A stretch of DNA of 64,000 nucleotides, taken from positions 17,482,393 to 17,546,392 of the forward strand of contig NC_083568.1 of the NCBI RefSeq assembly GCF_019925205.1. The letters are read 5' to 3'. Shown piece after piece: positions 1-11,985 of the stretch. The translations under genes and the position numbers were made by a program. The stretch's first letter is position 1, and every line of letters starts with the position of its first letter. Source of the DNA: Metopolophium dirhodum. Its lineage: Eukaryota > Arthropoda > Insecta > Hemiptera > Aphididae. Below the pieces are notes generated by a model. It searched no databases. It saw only the letters and a program-made list of their open reading frames with translations, and was not told where the DNA came from.

Positions 1-1452
1 AAAAACAAAAGTTTAAAGAATCAACAATAAATATCCAGTTAATTGCTTCTTCGTCTTCATTTTTTGGATGTAATGGACATTTTTTAAACTCATCAAGAGT
101 TAACTTTTCTTCTTCTATTAATTTATATATCTAAAACAACAAAAAAAGTATTGACAAATATTTAAAATACAGCATACTAAATAATGTATATTAGAGTATA
201 ATTTGGGGTGGTGGTGGCATGACCGGATTGGTATTCGAGATTTTCACTTCTAAACGGCCCATTTACATATTCACTGACCCAAAATTGTTCGAGCTTATAA
301 GTGGCAAATTGTAATTTAAACATGAATTAATTTCAACCCACACTCCCACGACCAGCCCAAACTTTAAGTGGCCCACCGAGATTTTCGTGGTAGCTCGCCT
401 AAGCAATCCAGCCCTGTGTGGTGGTAAATACTTGATATATGAATATATAGGTTGATTCACCAAGCATGCACAACCTCATTTTTTTCTTTACTTATTCAAA
501 TTTTGTTAACAACTCATAAATTAATTGTATTATTAATTCTGATATGTGAAATTTTCCAGAAAAATTATCCACTGAATAATTTACAGTTGAAAGGGAGAGA
601 GAAGGAGTTCTCATTTGAAAAACAGAAGTTTGATTCTCCATAGGACACTCCTTATTCCTTAAGTAGTACAAAAATCTCAAGAATTTGAAAATAAAATCTT
701 TAAGTATTTTTAATATTCCAGGTAATCCACTCAGGCGCCTGAAAAGGAACTGGTGTAGGCCGTAGGGACCCACTCTCTCTTAAATCAATTTTCACGGGGT
801 TTCATTGGGTGACTTTCCCCTCCCGTCAATCAAATCACATCAAAATTTGCTTATTGTATAACTTGTAAATACAGATTGTAAATATAAATTTTTGTTCAAT
901 AAAAAAATCTATTAAAAAAAAAAGTATAATTAAAAATTCCATAAATTAGATTTTGAATAACTGCATTATTGAAGAAAAAAAGAGGATGAATATGCTTTGT
1001 GAATCACCCTGTACATACCTATTGTATGTAATTGCTTAATTTAAAATTTAAGTTGTTCATTACTGTTTTACTGTATTTTACTTGTCTTACATTAACTATA
1101 TTATTAAAAGCTAAATGTGAGTTGTCTCCATCTTAAAAACATACAACATAGAAAATTTTACGCTGTGTCTTCTTAAGTCAATGATAGGTAATTAAAATAA
1201 TAATAATAATAAGCATAATATGATGTTTATTTTTAATGAAAATAAATGGGCAGGTACAATAAACAGGGATAATTGGATAAACTCAATTATTGATAAAATA
1301 TTAATGTAATAAACTTATAAACACAATTATAAATTACCTACCTTTAGAGCCAATTTTGGAATGTTTGAAGAAATAATTTTCACATCTTTAGATTGACTTA
1401 CTACTGTCTGACAAGTATCTAATACTTGAACTTCACTAATTTGTTCAATCAT
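1..1452 (-). CDS. QNG1: Queuosine 5'-phosphate N-glycosylase/hydrolase (queuosine salvage, DUF2419), 5' part only
   Basis: Two exons are visible: exon 1 at 1342-1452 (37 codons, start ATG at 1452) and exon 2 from 130 down to the window edge at 1. The donor is AAG|GTAGGT and the acceptor TTTTAG|ATATAT; both join in phase 0. Exon 2 encodes an acidic stretch followed by EAINWIFIVDSLNFCF, which matches the hallmark W-F-V-D-LNF motif near the N-terminus of the eukaryotic DUF2419 family (human C9orf64). Family members release queuine from queuosine 5'-monophosphate so that it can be reinserted into tRNA; animals depend on salvage because they do not make queuine. The catalytic centre and C-terminus lie beyond position 1. 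The start is the first ATG of a short exon with no upstream extension seen. The family call rests on this one motif plus the length and position of the N-terminus, but the motif is distinctive. Confidence 0.8.
447..1013. mobile_element. MITE with GGTGATTCAC terminal repeats (copy 1), inside QNG1 intron 1
   Basis: The left end at about 450 reads GTTGATTCACCAAGCATG. The right end, read on the minus strand from about 1012, reads ACAGGGTGATTCACAAAGCA, so the ends are imperfect terminal inverted repeats of at least 18 bp. The interior shares the block TCTCATTTGAAAAACA with a second copy at about 22690-23510. No transposase frame is present, so it is non-autonomous. The superfamily is undetermined because the target duplication is hidden in TA-rich flanks. 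Confidence 0.7.
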
Positions 1453-2740
1453 TTTTAACTAGGTTTAATAACCAACAATTATATTAAAATAAGTTAAAAT
1501 ACCTATTTAATTTTAAAATTCCTATGAATTATAGTCGTTAAATACTTTAAAGAGTGCACAGTGCACACTCCACAGACTACAACAGTATAGTATGGAACGT
1601 AACTCTAATCAACGAGAGTTAAGAACTGAGAAGTCGAAAAACCAGGAATATTCCACTCATACGACTGACGCTGTGAAGTGTGAGCACTCGACAGTAACAA
1701 TAATAATTGTAGTCGACAGGCGAAAATCGAACTGAGCGTCTGAGTGGTGACTATAAACTGAACACTGATTAGTGATTACTGAATAATGACGCCTGAGGCG
1801 CCAGCTGCTGCAGCAGGCTGTCGCCTTTTTTTTATAGTTATTTAATCGTGGTGCAGCTGTAGTGCTTACTGCCTAGTTGCCTGATTGTTCTATGCTGATG
1901 AAATTCACTCTTGTTTTTAAACTAACAGAGTTAAATACTTAATCTCCTGAGACCAAAATTTGCTATGTTACGCACTTGAAAGACGGAAACAACAAATGTC
2001 GGTGTAACGTCCTCTTAAATCCTAAAATAATACCTACAATATACTATATATACTGTGAACTGTTCAATGATCACGGAGTCATTGGTAAAACATTATATTA
2101 CATAATAACAAATAATAATGGTAAAAATGTATTAATTAGATAAGTATTATTAATTATACTAGAGACTAGAGTAGAGACTATAGAGTATCATTGATCAAAC
2201 ACTTGACAAAATATTTTTGTCATGTTACTATGATATACTAAAATAATATAATATACCTATTACCTATTCAATCTCAATGGCGTATTACCCATATATTGTA
2301 GGTAGACGTGAAGTATATTACATAATGATAAGTGATAACTTGCTCGATAAATTGTAACATGTAACCAGGTATTGAGGTATATATTATATGCAAAAAGGTA
2401 CGTCTTAAACTTGACGTGGCGAAACGAAGACCGGAAGACGGCCTTTGGATTGCTCGGTCTCGCGTGTTTTATACATTGCGCTTTTGGAAGTAAACCGTAA
2501 ACATATATAAATGGTTCTACCTTCTACGTCATCCAGTTAACAGATTGTCCGTGGCAATAAATATATAATTTAAGACGGTACCACTCTGCTGCACAGTAGT
2601 TGTAGAGCATATATCATTGTAATGAATATGTTATATTTAAATTGAATGGTAAATAATTGTATACGAAAAACGATTCGTACGGAGACGTTTTGTCAGCATA
2701 GAATACTGGTATAAATAATTAAATTTAATAATTAAAAAAA
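1453..2740. other. Upstream region of QNG1, no gene seen
   Basis: The stretch just upstream of the QNG1 start (1550-1850) is less AT-rich and probably holds its promoter and 5' UTR. A partly palindromic GTGCACAGTGCACAC lies near 1555-1570. From 2560 to 2690 there is a diverged copy of the left end of the 1.45 kb repeat (CTCTGCTGCACAGTAG and GAAAAACGATTC are recognisable). I see no open frame with protein character. Confidence 0.5.
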
Positions 2741-2748
2741 AATAATAA

Positions 2749-4204
2749 AATATAAAAAGGTGGATAAGTGGATGTCGCTCTGCTGTGCAGTAGGTTACAA
2801 GTGGGTCACTGTAATGGATGGTGTTAAATTTGAATTCAATGATATAATATCATTGTATAAGAAAAACGATTCTGAGCGAAAACGGTCAGTGAGCCTATGA
2901 TTTTACCAAGTATATTTGATGATATTATTGTGAATAAAGTAATTTATATATAACCTATTTACGTGGAGCCTTGTTTTAAATTTTCAATCCTTAGCCATAA
3001 AAGTTAAAAATTTATAAATAATACAAAATAATTAATAAATTATAAATTTGATAAATGTTGTCAAAATTTGAACTTTAAATGCTTATAAAAAAAAATTGTG
3101 CCTATGTATTTTTAATATTTTTCAACTGCAATTAGAACGATATATCAGGAGCCTTATATTAAATTGTCACGCTTTTTTACCCAACAAATAAAAATTTATT
3201 GATATTTATAGAAAAAAAACTAAAAAAATTAAAAACTGACAATGTCCGTAAACAGCTCAAAAAGAGTCAAAATATTTTCAACATTTTATGGTGTATAGAA
3301 AATGCTAATATAAACATTCAGTGAAATTTTCAAGTATCTACAGTCATTCGTTTTTTAATTACAATGAAATAAGAAAATTGTTACATGAGAAATCGAGTAA
3401 ATATCAAATGTTGTAAAAATATAAATTTCAGACGCTCATAAAAATTTAATTTAAGTTTCTTCTAGACATTTTTTTTTGATAAAGGTAGACAAACTTATGA
3501 GTATACTTATATTACATTTTCAAATCTTAGATTTAAAAAGAAAAATTTTTATGAATTCTCATCAAAATAATTTGCTATTTTTCGTGATTTTTCCGTATTT
3601 TGTCAAAATTTGAACTTTAAATGCTTATAATTAAAAACTGTGACTAAGGATTTTTAATTTTTTTCCTCTGCCTTTGAAACAATAACCTAGGAGCCTTCTA
3701 TTAAATTTTCAAGCTTTTTTACTCAACAGATAAAATTTTATTGATATTTATAGAAAAAAAAACTAAAAACATTGAAAACTGACAATGGCCGTAAACAGCT
3801 CAAAAAGAGTCAAAATATTTTGTAAATTTTATGGTGTATAGAAAATGCTAATATAAACATTCAGTCAAAATGTCATGTCCCTACGGTCATTTGTTTTAGA
3901 GTTACACCAAAAACTAAAATCGATTTTCTCGAAAACAGATTTTGCGTAAAAATTCCCGTTTTTCCTTAATTTTTCTTTTGTTTTTCACGTCGCTTGTGAA
4001 AACTACTGGGAAATTTTTACTTTTGACCCCCCCAAAGTACCAACTAGATTCACTTTCCTATCAGAAAAGTTACTATTGAAGAAAATCCAAGCACTTTTAC
4101 TGTCCTAAAAGGTGATGACAGACACAAAAATAACAAAAAACAAAAAAAAAAACACACATCATTGTAAAATCAATATATTCATCGCTTCGCTCAGAATCTA
4201 AAAT
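2749..4204. repeat. 1.45 kb interspersed repeat, copy 1, with internal 542-bp periodicity
   Basis: It begins near AAGGTGGATAAGTGGATGTC and ends near CTTCGCTCAGAATCTAAAAT. A close second copy occupies 27176-28597 in the same orientation. Near the left end GATTCTGAGCGAA appears, and near the right end its reverse complement TTCGCTCAGAATC, so the ends are related inverted repeats. Inside, TCAAAATTTGAACTTTAAATG occurs from 3060 and again from 3602, and CAGCTCAAAAAGAGTCAAAA from 3253 and 3795, a spacing of 542 bases each time. There is no coding capacity. It is probably a non-autonomous DNA element common in aphid genomes, the last point being recollection. Confidence 0.85.
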
Positions 4205-4279
4205 CAAAACTATCTTAAGCATTAACTTTCCGGTGAACTTTATCTTTTCGATAGACGTAGTGAAACTTGTTGGGACACC

Positions 4280-4690
4280 ATAACCATCTATCTATTAAAA
4301 TTGTTTATATTAGCTATAAAAAAGAAAACTTTTATGAATTTCTAACTGAAAAATAATTTAGAAAATAATTTTCTCATGACTAAATAGCTCAAAAAGAGTC
4401 AAAATAGTTTGAAAATTTTACCATGTAAGGAAAATTCTAATAGAAATATTTGGTACTTTTTTTTTGTTACAGGTAGAAACACTTATGTAAATTCTTCTAT
4501 TTAAAATTTTTTATCTTAGCTATGAAAAGAAAAGCTTTTATGAATTTCTAATTGATAAATAGCTTACAACATTTTAAATAGCGCAAATAGTCAAAACTGT
4601 TATTTTACAATGTATGGAAAATGATTTTTTATCATTTAGTGAAAATGTCTAGTTAGGTTTCTATAGGGTTATCCTTTTTTAAATTACAAT
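4280..4690. repeat. Degenerate fragments of the 1.45 kb repeat
   Basis: Motifs of the internal unit recur in weaker form: CTCAAAAAGAGTCAAAATAG near 4388, AAAGAAAACTTTTATGAATTT near 4322 and a similar block near 4523. They follow directly on copy 1, suggesting one or two older internal units left beside it. Confidence 0.55.
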
Positions 4691-4699
4691 AAAATATCA

Positions 4700-5823
4700 A
4701 AAATGTATGGAAAAAAAGCAGTAATTGTGTTCCTCTCGAAACTTTTTTTTTTATTAGGTAAGTATTCAGGATTCAATTTATTTTTATACTTTTTGTAGGC
4801 TATGATGAATTTAACAGTTATTAAATTACTGGGATTAGTAATTGAAATAGAATTTAGTTTCCATATTCCATCTTTTATTGCTAAGGATGGAAAATTCAAA
4901 ACAAGGATTCTCATAAATATTTCATACTGCAACCAAATAATCTAAAAAATCTATTACAGAGTTATTTTTACAAACATTATTAGTCCAAATTTGGATAAAA
5001 TTACATATTAAGACCAAGAATAACGATTTTAGTTATTTTGTTGTAATTTAAAAACATTATTCATTGATATACGAAACTTTCAGATTATATTATTATAATT
5101 TATATACACGATGATATTTTCAAATATCAAATGTTTTGGCAAAAATGATTTTAACCTACTGTTGTACACTTGTACCAATGCTTAATAGTAAAATAAATTA
5201 CCTTTATCACAATTATTTATTTCAGTCTTCGATCAGATTTGTTTTTCGGTTGTTCGTTTGTATTTAATAGTTTATACATGGATTTATTCCTATTACTAAT
5301 TATAGTAGGTATATAGGAATGTTTATTTTATTTATACTATACGTCTATAGTCTATAGTCTATACCAACTAATAATAAATAAATAATTTTTGAAATGTTGT
5401 TCTCAAGAAAATAAAAATTTATGTGATTACAATAAATTAGAGTTTTCTAATGTATACCAATATATTACCCGGTGATATTGAATTGAGTCCATGCTACTTT
5501 TATGTGTTTGAATTGAGTTCAGGGTATTATCATAGGGTTAATATCTTTGAATTGAGTCCGGTAGATAAAATGTCATAACTACCTGTTAGGCCGGTGACCT
5601 TGAACCTTGCACATCATATTATACAGGATACGCAACGATAACGGCGGTATATAGGTACTCTGTCAAAATCTATCAGTTGTGCCGAATACTTCGTTACACA
5701 TAATTAGTTAATACTTACACAATAATTATCAAATTATTATGAGTGAAAAATGGAGTGTATGTTAAGTGAAAAACAAAAAAACAAAAAAAATTATTAAAGG
5801 TTTTACACATAATTTCTTTATAC

Positions 5824-5858
<35 letters not shown>

Positions 5859-6190
5859 GATTAAAAAAAAAACTATTTAATAATTAACATTGTTATATTA
5901 CACATAATTATTATTACTTTTAATTGACTCTTAATACTTATTATTATTTGTTATATGATTAAAAAAAGTGTACCTATACAATCATACATAATAATTATTA
6001 TTTATAATATTTTTTAATTAATTAACTCTTTATACCTATTTTCTAATTTCGATTATTTTTTTTATATTGTATTAACACTGTACTGATGCATCTACAAAAG
6101 TATACAAAACAACAAAATATAATTTTTTAAAACTTATAAAAAATGTGACTGCATAAATACTATTAATTATATTTTATACTATATTACTAT
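4700..6190. other. Gene-free AT-rich stretch
   Basis: No protein-like frame was found. Two items stand out: three copies of GAATTGAGTYC between 5479 and 5560, and a loose three-fold repeat of about 110-120 bases between 5800 and 6050 that includes a TTA microsatellite. Confidence 0.5.
5827..5852. repeat. (TTA)n microsatellite inside a degenerate ~115-bp tandem repeat
   Basis: An uninterrupted TTA run at 5827-5852 is followed by ATATGATTAAAAAAA. The succession of CACATAATT, then a TTA-rich run, then ATGATTAAAAAA is repeated down to about 6050 in decaying form. Confidence 0.6.
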
Positions 6191-6198
6191 TATTATAA

Positions 6199-6396
6199 CT
6201 AATGGCAACTGCGGCATAAATTTCATCATCAAAATTGACACCATTAAGTCTCCATGAATTAGTGGTAGGATTGTAAATTTCAAAGGATGTCAACTACAGA
6301 AGTCCATACATTATCGCTTGGTTTATAAGCCTCAACACTTTTGAGAGTTCCCTGAATCATTTCCACCACCAATAGCGTAGATTACGTTGTTGTGAC
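6199..6396 (-). pseudogene. Kelch-repeat remnant of a KLHL-like gene
   Basis: Read on the minus strand, the piece encodes NNVIYAIGG, then after a frameshift GTLKSVEAYKPSDNVW, then after a stop and a deletion EIYNPTTNSWRLNGVNFDDE. These match kelch-blade hallmarks (double Gly, then a spaced Tyr and Trp) of kelch-like CUL3 adaptor proteins. At least one frameshift and one missing segment make it non-functional. It lies on the same strand as, and downstream of, the BTB-BACK piece at 9702-11128 and is most simply the far end of the same dead gene, the middle kelch blades having been lost or displaced. Confidence 0.7.
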
Positions 6397-6399
6397 AAA

Positions 6400-6600
6400 A
6401 TTTCATATATTATTTTTTTCACAATATTTTTTGGACCGGGCCAGACCGGGCTCGAGGATAAAATGTATGGACTGGACCGGACTTTTTACAAGCTTAGCAT
6501 TATTTTCGGACCGGGCCAGGGCTTTTTTTTCACAACATTTTTTTGACTTGGCTGGGCCGAAAATTTACGGCCCTTGCAGGTCTATACTACCTACCTAATA
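6400..6600. repeat. Short repeated GGACCGGGCC motifs
   Basis: The motif GGACCGGGCCAG occurs twice (near 6431 and 6509) with related GGACCGGAC and TTGGCTGGGCCG, embedded in T-rich DNA. It looks like the end of a repetitive element rather than a gene. Its nature is unknown. Confidence 0.45.
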
Positions 6601-6689
6601 AAAATGGTCTTTAGAAAAATTAACGCGCTCGAAATTCTTCTAATGCTGCGGGCTGACGAGAAATATAAACATATATTAGCTGGCTAGTA

Positions 6690-8235
6690 GGTAATACACG
6701 TCGTCGTCTGGGAGATTTTCTCGGAGATCGGTCTCTGCGGTGGAATATTATTTTGTTTCATTACCAATTCTCGATTCAATCCACGTACATATTGTCTTCA
6801 CTCAAAAAATAAAAGATGGCAACTAACTATATTATAACATCGACCGCGACGCGGTAAACGCCATATTGCTCGAAATCTTAAAAGACATCGTAGTCAACAA
6901 AATGGAAAGCACTTACGCTGACGAAAGCGACGAATACCTCGTGCGTCTAGTTACTCTTCTTCTGTCTGCCATTGATACGGGCGCAACTACTGCAAGTGGC
7001 GACGATCAGACCCCGGAGTCGGAACCTAAAGGACAAAATCCGATTCTTGGAGGCGCAGATAGAAAAGAGTTCAACGAAAACGTCGAGGAGTCTGTCTCCT
7101 TGCACAGTGATGGATTGCCGAGCGGCGATGCGCTGTCGCCTGCAGCAGAGTCGGAGCTTACTCCGATCCCAGAGACAGCACCGCTCGGCAACCACAATAC
7201 GGTCCAGGAAGACGACAATTCGAACATTTCGGAAGCAGAAGAGGACCATTCCGTTTTGCTGGCGACCAGTTCTACGTCGTCGTGTGGGGACGCGCCGTCC
7301 TCGGGAGTCGGGGCCTGTCGATCCCACTCCGACGCCCGAGGGCGGACCGCTCGACGAAGTTTTGGATGAGAACGACGGAATGGAGGGGAGGAGGCGAGAA
7401 AGAGCACGGACGGTGCGCGGCGGTAAGTCACCAGTGCATGTTTTCCGACCACCCGTGGTGCGACGGGTTCGGTGGCGTAGCGCGCTCTGTCGTCGTTGAC
7501 GCGCGAGACCCTCTGGCGGCTCGGCGAGCGCCCGACTGCAGTTACGGTCACGTGGAGCGGCGGCGACGGAAGACGGCTATGACACGGCGGCTATTGTATA
7601 GAGGTACCGGTGCGGGCAACGATTCCGCCCCGACGGTACGACGGCGATGGCGACTCTGTACGACGGCAGCGGTGGAGACTTCGGCACGGGGTGAGTGGTA
7701 TGGAGATTTGCGTGCAGGAACACGGGGACGTCAGCGGTGCCGGACTCGTGGAAACTTAACTGTTTCACAGGGTCTGGCGGCGTGAGATTTCACCGCGGCG
7801 GCGGAACGAAGACGCGGCCGAAGGGACAACGCCAGGGTGAAAATTACCGAGGGTCAAGGAACGCGTTGTGGTCCGCTGACTCTCGCCTTTTCGCCCAGTG
7901 GTAATCCCACATCGGTCTCTTCGCTCGCCCCCCCCCCCCCCCGGTTCCGCAGCACAAAATCTCACTTCGCTCGCTCCGCGTCTTGGTCTTCACCGTCCGT
8001 CAGCCGCTGTCCGTCGCTGTCAACCGTGGTCGCTCCCGTGGCCGTCTCGGTCTGGCCTCGCCGGCTGGGCAAGGTCGTCAAGCGTCCGAGCAAACGCGCC
8101 AGTGAAACTTGTCAACCCGCGGGACAGGTCGGAGAACGTGCAGAGGTGACCAGTGGCCAGCAACATTGCATTTCCGCACCAATTCGCTATCTCGCACCCT
8201 CTTTGTATATTGTGTCTCCTGTCCGTCGTAGGTAT
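6690..8235 (+). other. GC- and CpG-rich island with a possible orphan transcript
   Basis: This block is sharply richer in G+C and CpG than anything else in the window. A frame open from 6827 reads DAVNAILLEILKDIVVNKM and then a long acidic Ser/Glu-rich tail to the stop near 7367. The same character continues in another frame (DPTPTPEGGPLDEVLDEND, roughly 7322-7377), as if a single frameshift near 7310 had split one acidic protein. A good splice donor (GGCG|GTAAGT) follows at 7423. A poly-C tract lies near 7929-7942. A possible poly(A) signal, AATAAA, lies near 8428. I recognise no domain. It could be an unknown retroelement 5' region, a captured host gene, or an orphan gene; the opposite-strand frames here are GC artefacts. 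It interrupts the KLHL pseudogene. Confidence 0.35.
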
Positions 8236-8449
8236 ATATATATTTTTTAAATTTCATTAAATTATCTCAAATTGTTAAATTGTTCACATATTATTGTAAA
8301 TTTCGATTTTTTTTCCTTTTATTATCATGAACATAATTATTATGTAAAATATTATATTTATAGCCAATGTGCTAATTTTTTTGAAAATTATTGCTTATAC
8401 ATTTTCGTATTATTTTTGGTTTATAATTAATAAACATATTTTGATGTGA

Positions 8450-9700
8450 ACAAAAAAATATTGTTTCTTTTTTTTTCGTTTTGTCAAGTGTATAATCAAT
8501 TGTTACAGATTTAACGACTAAAAAATTGTTAAAATATAAATTGAAAAAAAAAAAACTCGTCAGTCAATTATACAGAGTAGACCTGCAGTATAAACGTTAC
8601 ATGAATATTATTATATGTTCCAAGAAATATTTAAGACATCGAACACTAAAGGCGACAAAAACTGCTGATTAAATCATAAGATAACGCATTACACCGGTGG
8701 ATACGACATGGACAGTTATATTAACAATACAAGAATTGTAAATAATAATAATATAGGTAATATGCATTGTGTAGAACGTGCGAACGTCAATATAGTCGAA
8801 TAGTTAATACAAAATAATATTTAAAAAAATTCAAAATTGTATTTTACATTGGTAAAATAAAATAATATAACTTTCATATAATATAATAGTTGCATGTCGA
8901 AAAATAATATTGTTTGAAAACGTTTCAGTTTAGGTTTGAACCATTAAACCTCCGTGTATACGCGCATGTACCGATACCATATATTTTCTACATAATTATT
9001 GAATCGAGTTGTAATATCCTAATCCGAACAAAACTTGGTACCTATCTTTTGTACAAATTGTACTAGGAAATCACTTTTTAACAGTATGTGAGTTTTGACA
9101 GTTGTACAATAATATATTAATATTATAGGCATAACTAAAAAAATTGGTAGTTTGAACTTTATCGATAGTGGAAAATGTAATAAATTTCTGTAGCACGTAT
9201 ATAACATAAATACATGATAATAATAATAATAGTATGATTGTGTGATATTATTGATATTAAGTAATATAATCATTCATTGAGACATATCATTATACAAAAC
9301 TTTTAACTTTAGTATGAGTTACAAGTTACAACTTACAAGTGTTATAACGTGTCTTTAAAATATAATAATAAAGGTGGTTAATGTAAAATGTTTATACAGG
9401 TAAATTTGACACATATAGGCTGTCTCAAAAACATACCTTTTTTATTTTGACACAAATAGACTGTACCCAAAACGAATTTATTTTTTTTGGCGCTAACGGG
9501 TAATTCCCTTTTGAAGTACCTAGGTAATTCAAGTATAGGTACCTACCCACCTATTTTACTTACAGAAAAATGCGAACAAAAATGAAATGAAAATAAATGC
9601 TTGTAGTTTGTAATCAGATATCGATAATTCATGCTCGTGCTATCAGTCAACAGATCTTCTCAGAATCGTTTTTCGAATGCAATACGCCTAATAATTTATC
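8450..9700. other. Gene-free stretch between the GC-rich island and the KLHL pseudogene
   Basis: AT-rich, with no credible coding frame. At about 9658-9680 the sequence TCAGAATCGTTTTTCG is the left-end motif of the 1.45 kb repeat in reverse orientation; it abuts the point where KLHL homology stops (about 9702). Confidence 0.5.
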
Positions 9701-9701
9701 A

Positions 9702-11128
9702 TTGCTTTCAAATACATAGACACCCGCACTTTAAGTAAAACACTCGGCTGTCTGGGCTTATACCGGATGTATTCTGGGATAGTGATAACTTGATTTGACT
9801 GAATTCTTTTAAGAAAATCAAAATGTAAAGCCTCTCTTTACAAATTATATAAACATAAAATATAAATTCATTCAATATAGAAGTATATTTAAACAAAAAA
9901 CTTAAAATTTACATTTATGGCAATTATTAAGAATTGGTTCCTTAAGTACTTTTTGAAATATATAATTTCCGATGTTAATGATAAACGAACATGCTCCATT
10001 AACTTGGTTAAAATAGATTTTCTTGAATCCAATTCATGTTTTACCCAACAAATAACACTTTCAAATACCTAAAAAATAAATAAACTTATAAATAAAACCT
10101 TGATGTAGATGACTATTGAATATTTTTTTTGAGCATTGTCTACTTAGCTACGTCAATTTCTATTTCTAAATTTATCGATAGGTGTGTATATGTCATGCCT
10201 TTAATTGCAATACCAAGTTCTCATGGCAACAATTTTAGTTGTGTTTGTTTTTACTCATTCAGAATCTACATGTTTACTTTTTAAAAAAAACTCTTAAACA
10301 ATTACAGGTTAGTACTTTCACATTAATTTAATTTTACCTGGTTATAACAAACACCTGTTCAGATGATAAGGATAGGAATTCATCAGCCTCAACCACTTCT
10401 CTAAGAATCAAAACATGGCAATAATATTATATTATACAATTTCCTTAAAGTATCATTATAATAAATAATATTTCATACGAAAAGTTATGTTGAATGTACA
10501 AATCTGAACTGGTTGTTTTTATACAGCTTTATACCAAGACAATTTGTAGGGCACAGTTGTTTCTGTAAAAATTCACAGCATGTCTCGTTTACATCATCGT
10601 TTGACTGCAAAAAATTTGTTGCTGGTAACAAACAAAGTCTTGAGGAATAAAAAAAAAAAGTATAAATACATTTTTTGTCTATAACAAATTCAAAGTTTGT
10701 CTAATATAGTATTATCACCTGTACATTTTTTTCGGTGATAATAATTTTATCCGGATAAATAAAGTCTACTAAAAGTTGTAAAGTGGTAGAATCTAATTGT
10801 CTTATAACAACAAGATCTTTATTCTTTTCTGCAAAATTTGTGAACATTGCATTGAAATATGGACTAGCCGATGCTAAAACCACTTTATATGTCCAAATAT
10901 TACAGTCCCATCATCTGTTTCCAATTTAATATCACAGAAAACCTCATGTCTAAAAACAAACATTAATATTGTCACTATAATGTTAATCTGGCTGTTTAAA
11001 TCACTTTCTACTTACAGGCGTAAGGGTTGCAATACTTGAAACATTTCCACATAAGACGATTTTGTGTACTCGAATTTTGCTGGTTCCCAATAACTAGTAG
11101 ATATTGGTATTTCTCGTAGATGTTGCAT
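9702..11128 (-). pseudogene. KLHL-like pseudogene, BTB and BACK domains (kelch-like CUL3 adaptor)
   Basis: The minus strand keeps a recognisable exon series: 11016-11128 (start ATG at 11128, ending LQPLR), then from 10949 HEVFCDIKLETDDGTVIFG and VLASASPYFNAMF of the BTB domain, then ETCCEFLQKQLCPTNCLG near 10540-10610 and VFESVICWVKHELDSRKS near 9990-10060 of the BACK domain, then IRYKPRQPSVLLKV near 9715-9760 leading to where kelch blades should begin. Two extra bases (AT) near 10885 break the frame between GTVIFG and VVLAS and create a stop a few codons later. The kelch part is missing here; a scrap survives at 6199-6396. Splice-like junctions argue for a decayed real gene rather than a retrocopy. 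Intact family members recruit substrates to CUL3 ubiquitin ligases. Confidence 0.8.
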
Positions 11129-11985
11129 TTTAAATTGAATAATTATTAAGTTCAGGTCTTGGAGGTCTTATAGCAACGCTATACCGGCGTTCAAAAAAAC
11201 TCTTAAAAAATACTTAATAATATTAAAGTGGCATAAAGAAATGCAACTAACTGAATTAACAAGAACAAATTTACCAAGTTAAACACGAACGAATTCTAAT
11301 AATTTTTTTCTAAAACCCGTGGAAAAAATAGATATTAAAGAATGGTATAGGTTTAACCACCGCGGACGCACATACAGGACTGGGCACGAGTCGTTACCGG
11401 TGGAAAATTAGGGTCACGCTCGAGACCACCAACATATAATAGTTACCATAAATATAATAGGGACCACAGGAATACACATTGCGCCTTCTATTTGTGTTAT
11501 ATTTAATTGCGAAATTATTATTATAAAAATTATTATAAATATTATTCATTTTTAACACTGAAACGGACGTAAACTATACCACGGACGTCCGTTACTTAAA
11601 CGTATATTTAAAATAATTATGAAAATTTTCGTTTTAACTTACTTCTACCCATAAATTAATAAATATTTACTAAATATCTTAATTGGTGCTTCTACCAAAC
11701 ACTAACGTCGTTTATAGTGTTTACTTCTACTAAGTACTGGTAGTACTAATTTGTAATTACTAACGTGGAACTTGGACTTAGTATTCAAAAAAATGTATAT
11801 AATTCATCTACATTTTATTTTACATAAATATCATATATTATGCGAATTAATACATTAAGATACAATTTTTGGAGGGAAATCTTTTTATGTAAATAAAAAG
11901 GTTCGATATATTTATAACATGGATGTAGAAGATACATACACTATTATTTAAATATTATAATATTATAAATGTTGGTGGAAATGAA

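Noticed and set aside
7006..7551. Minus-strand 181-codon frame across the GC-rich island
   Set aside because: Open frames occur in nearly every frame here because GC-rich DNA has few stops. The translation is low-complexity and has no family resemblance.
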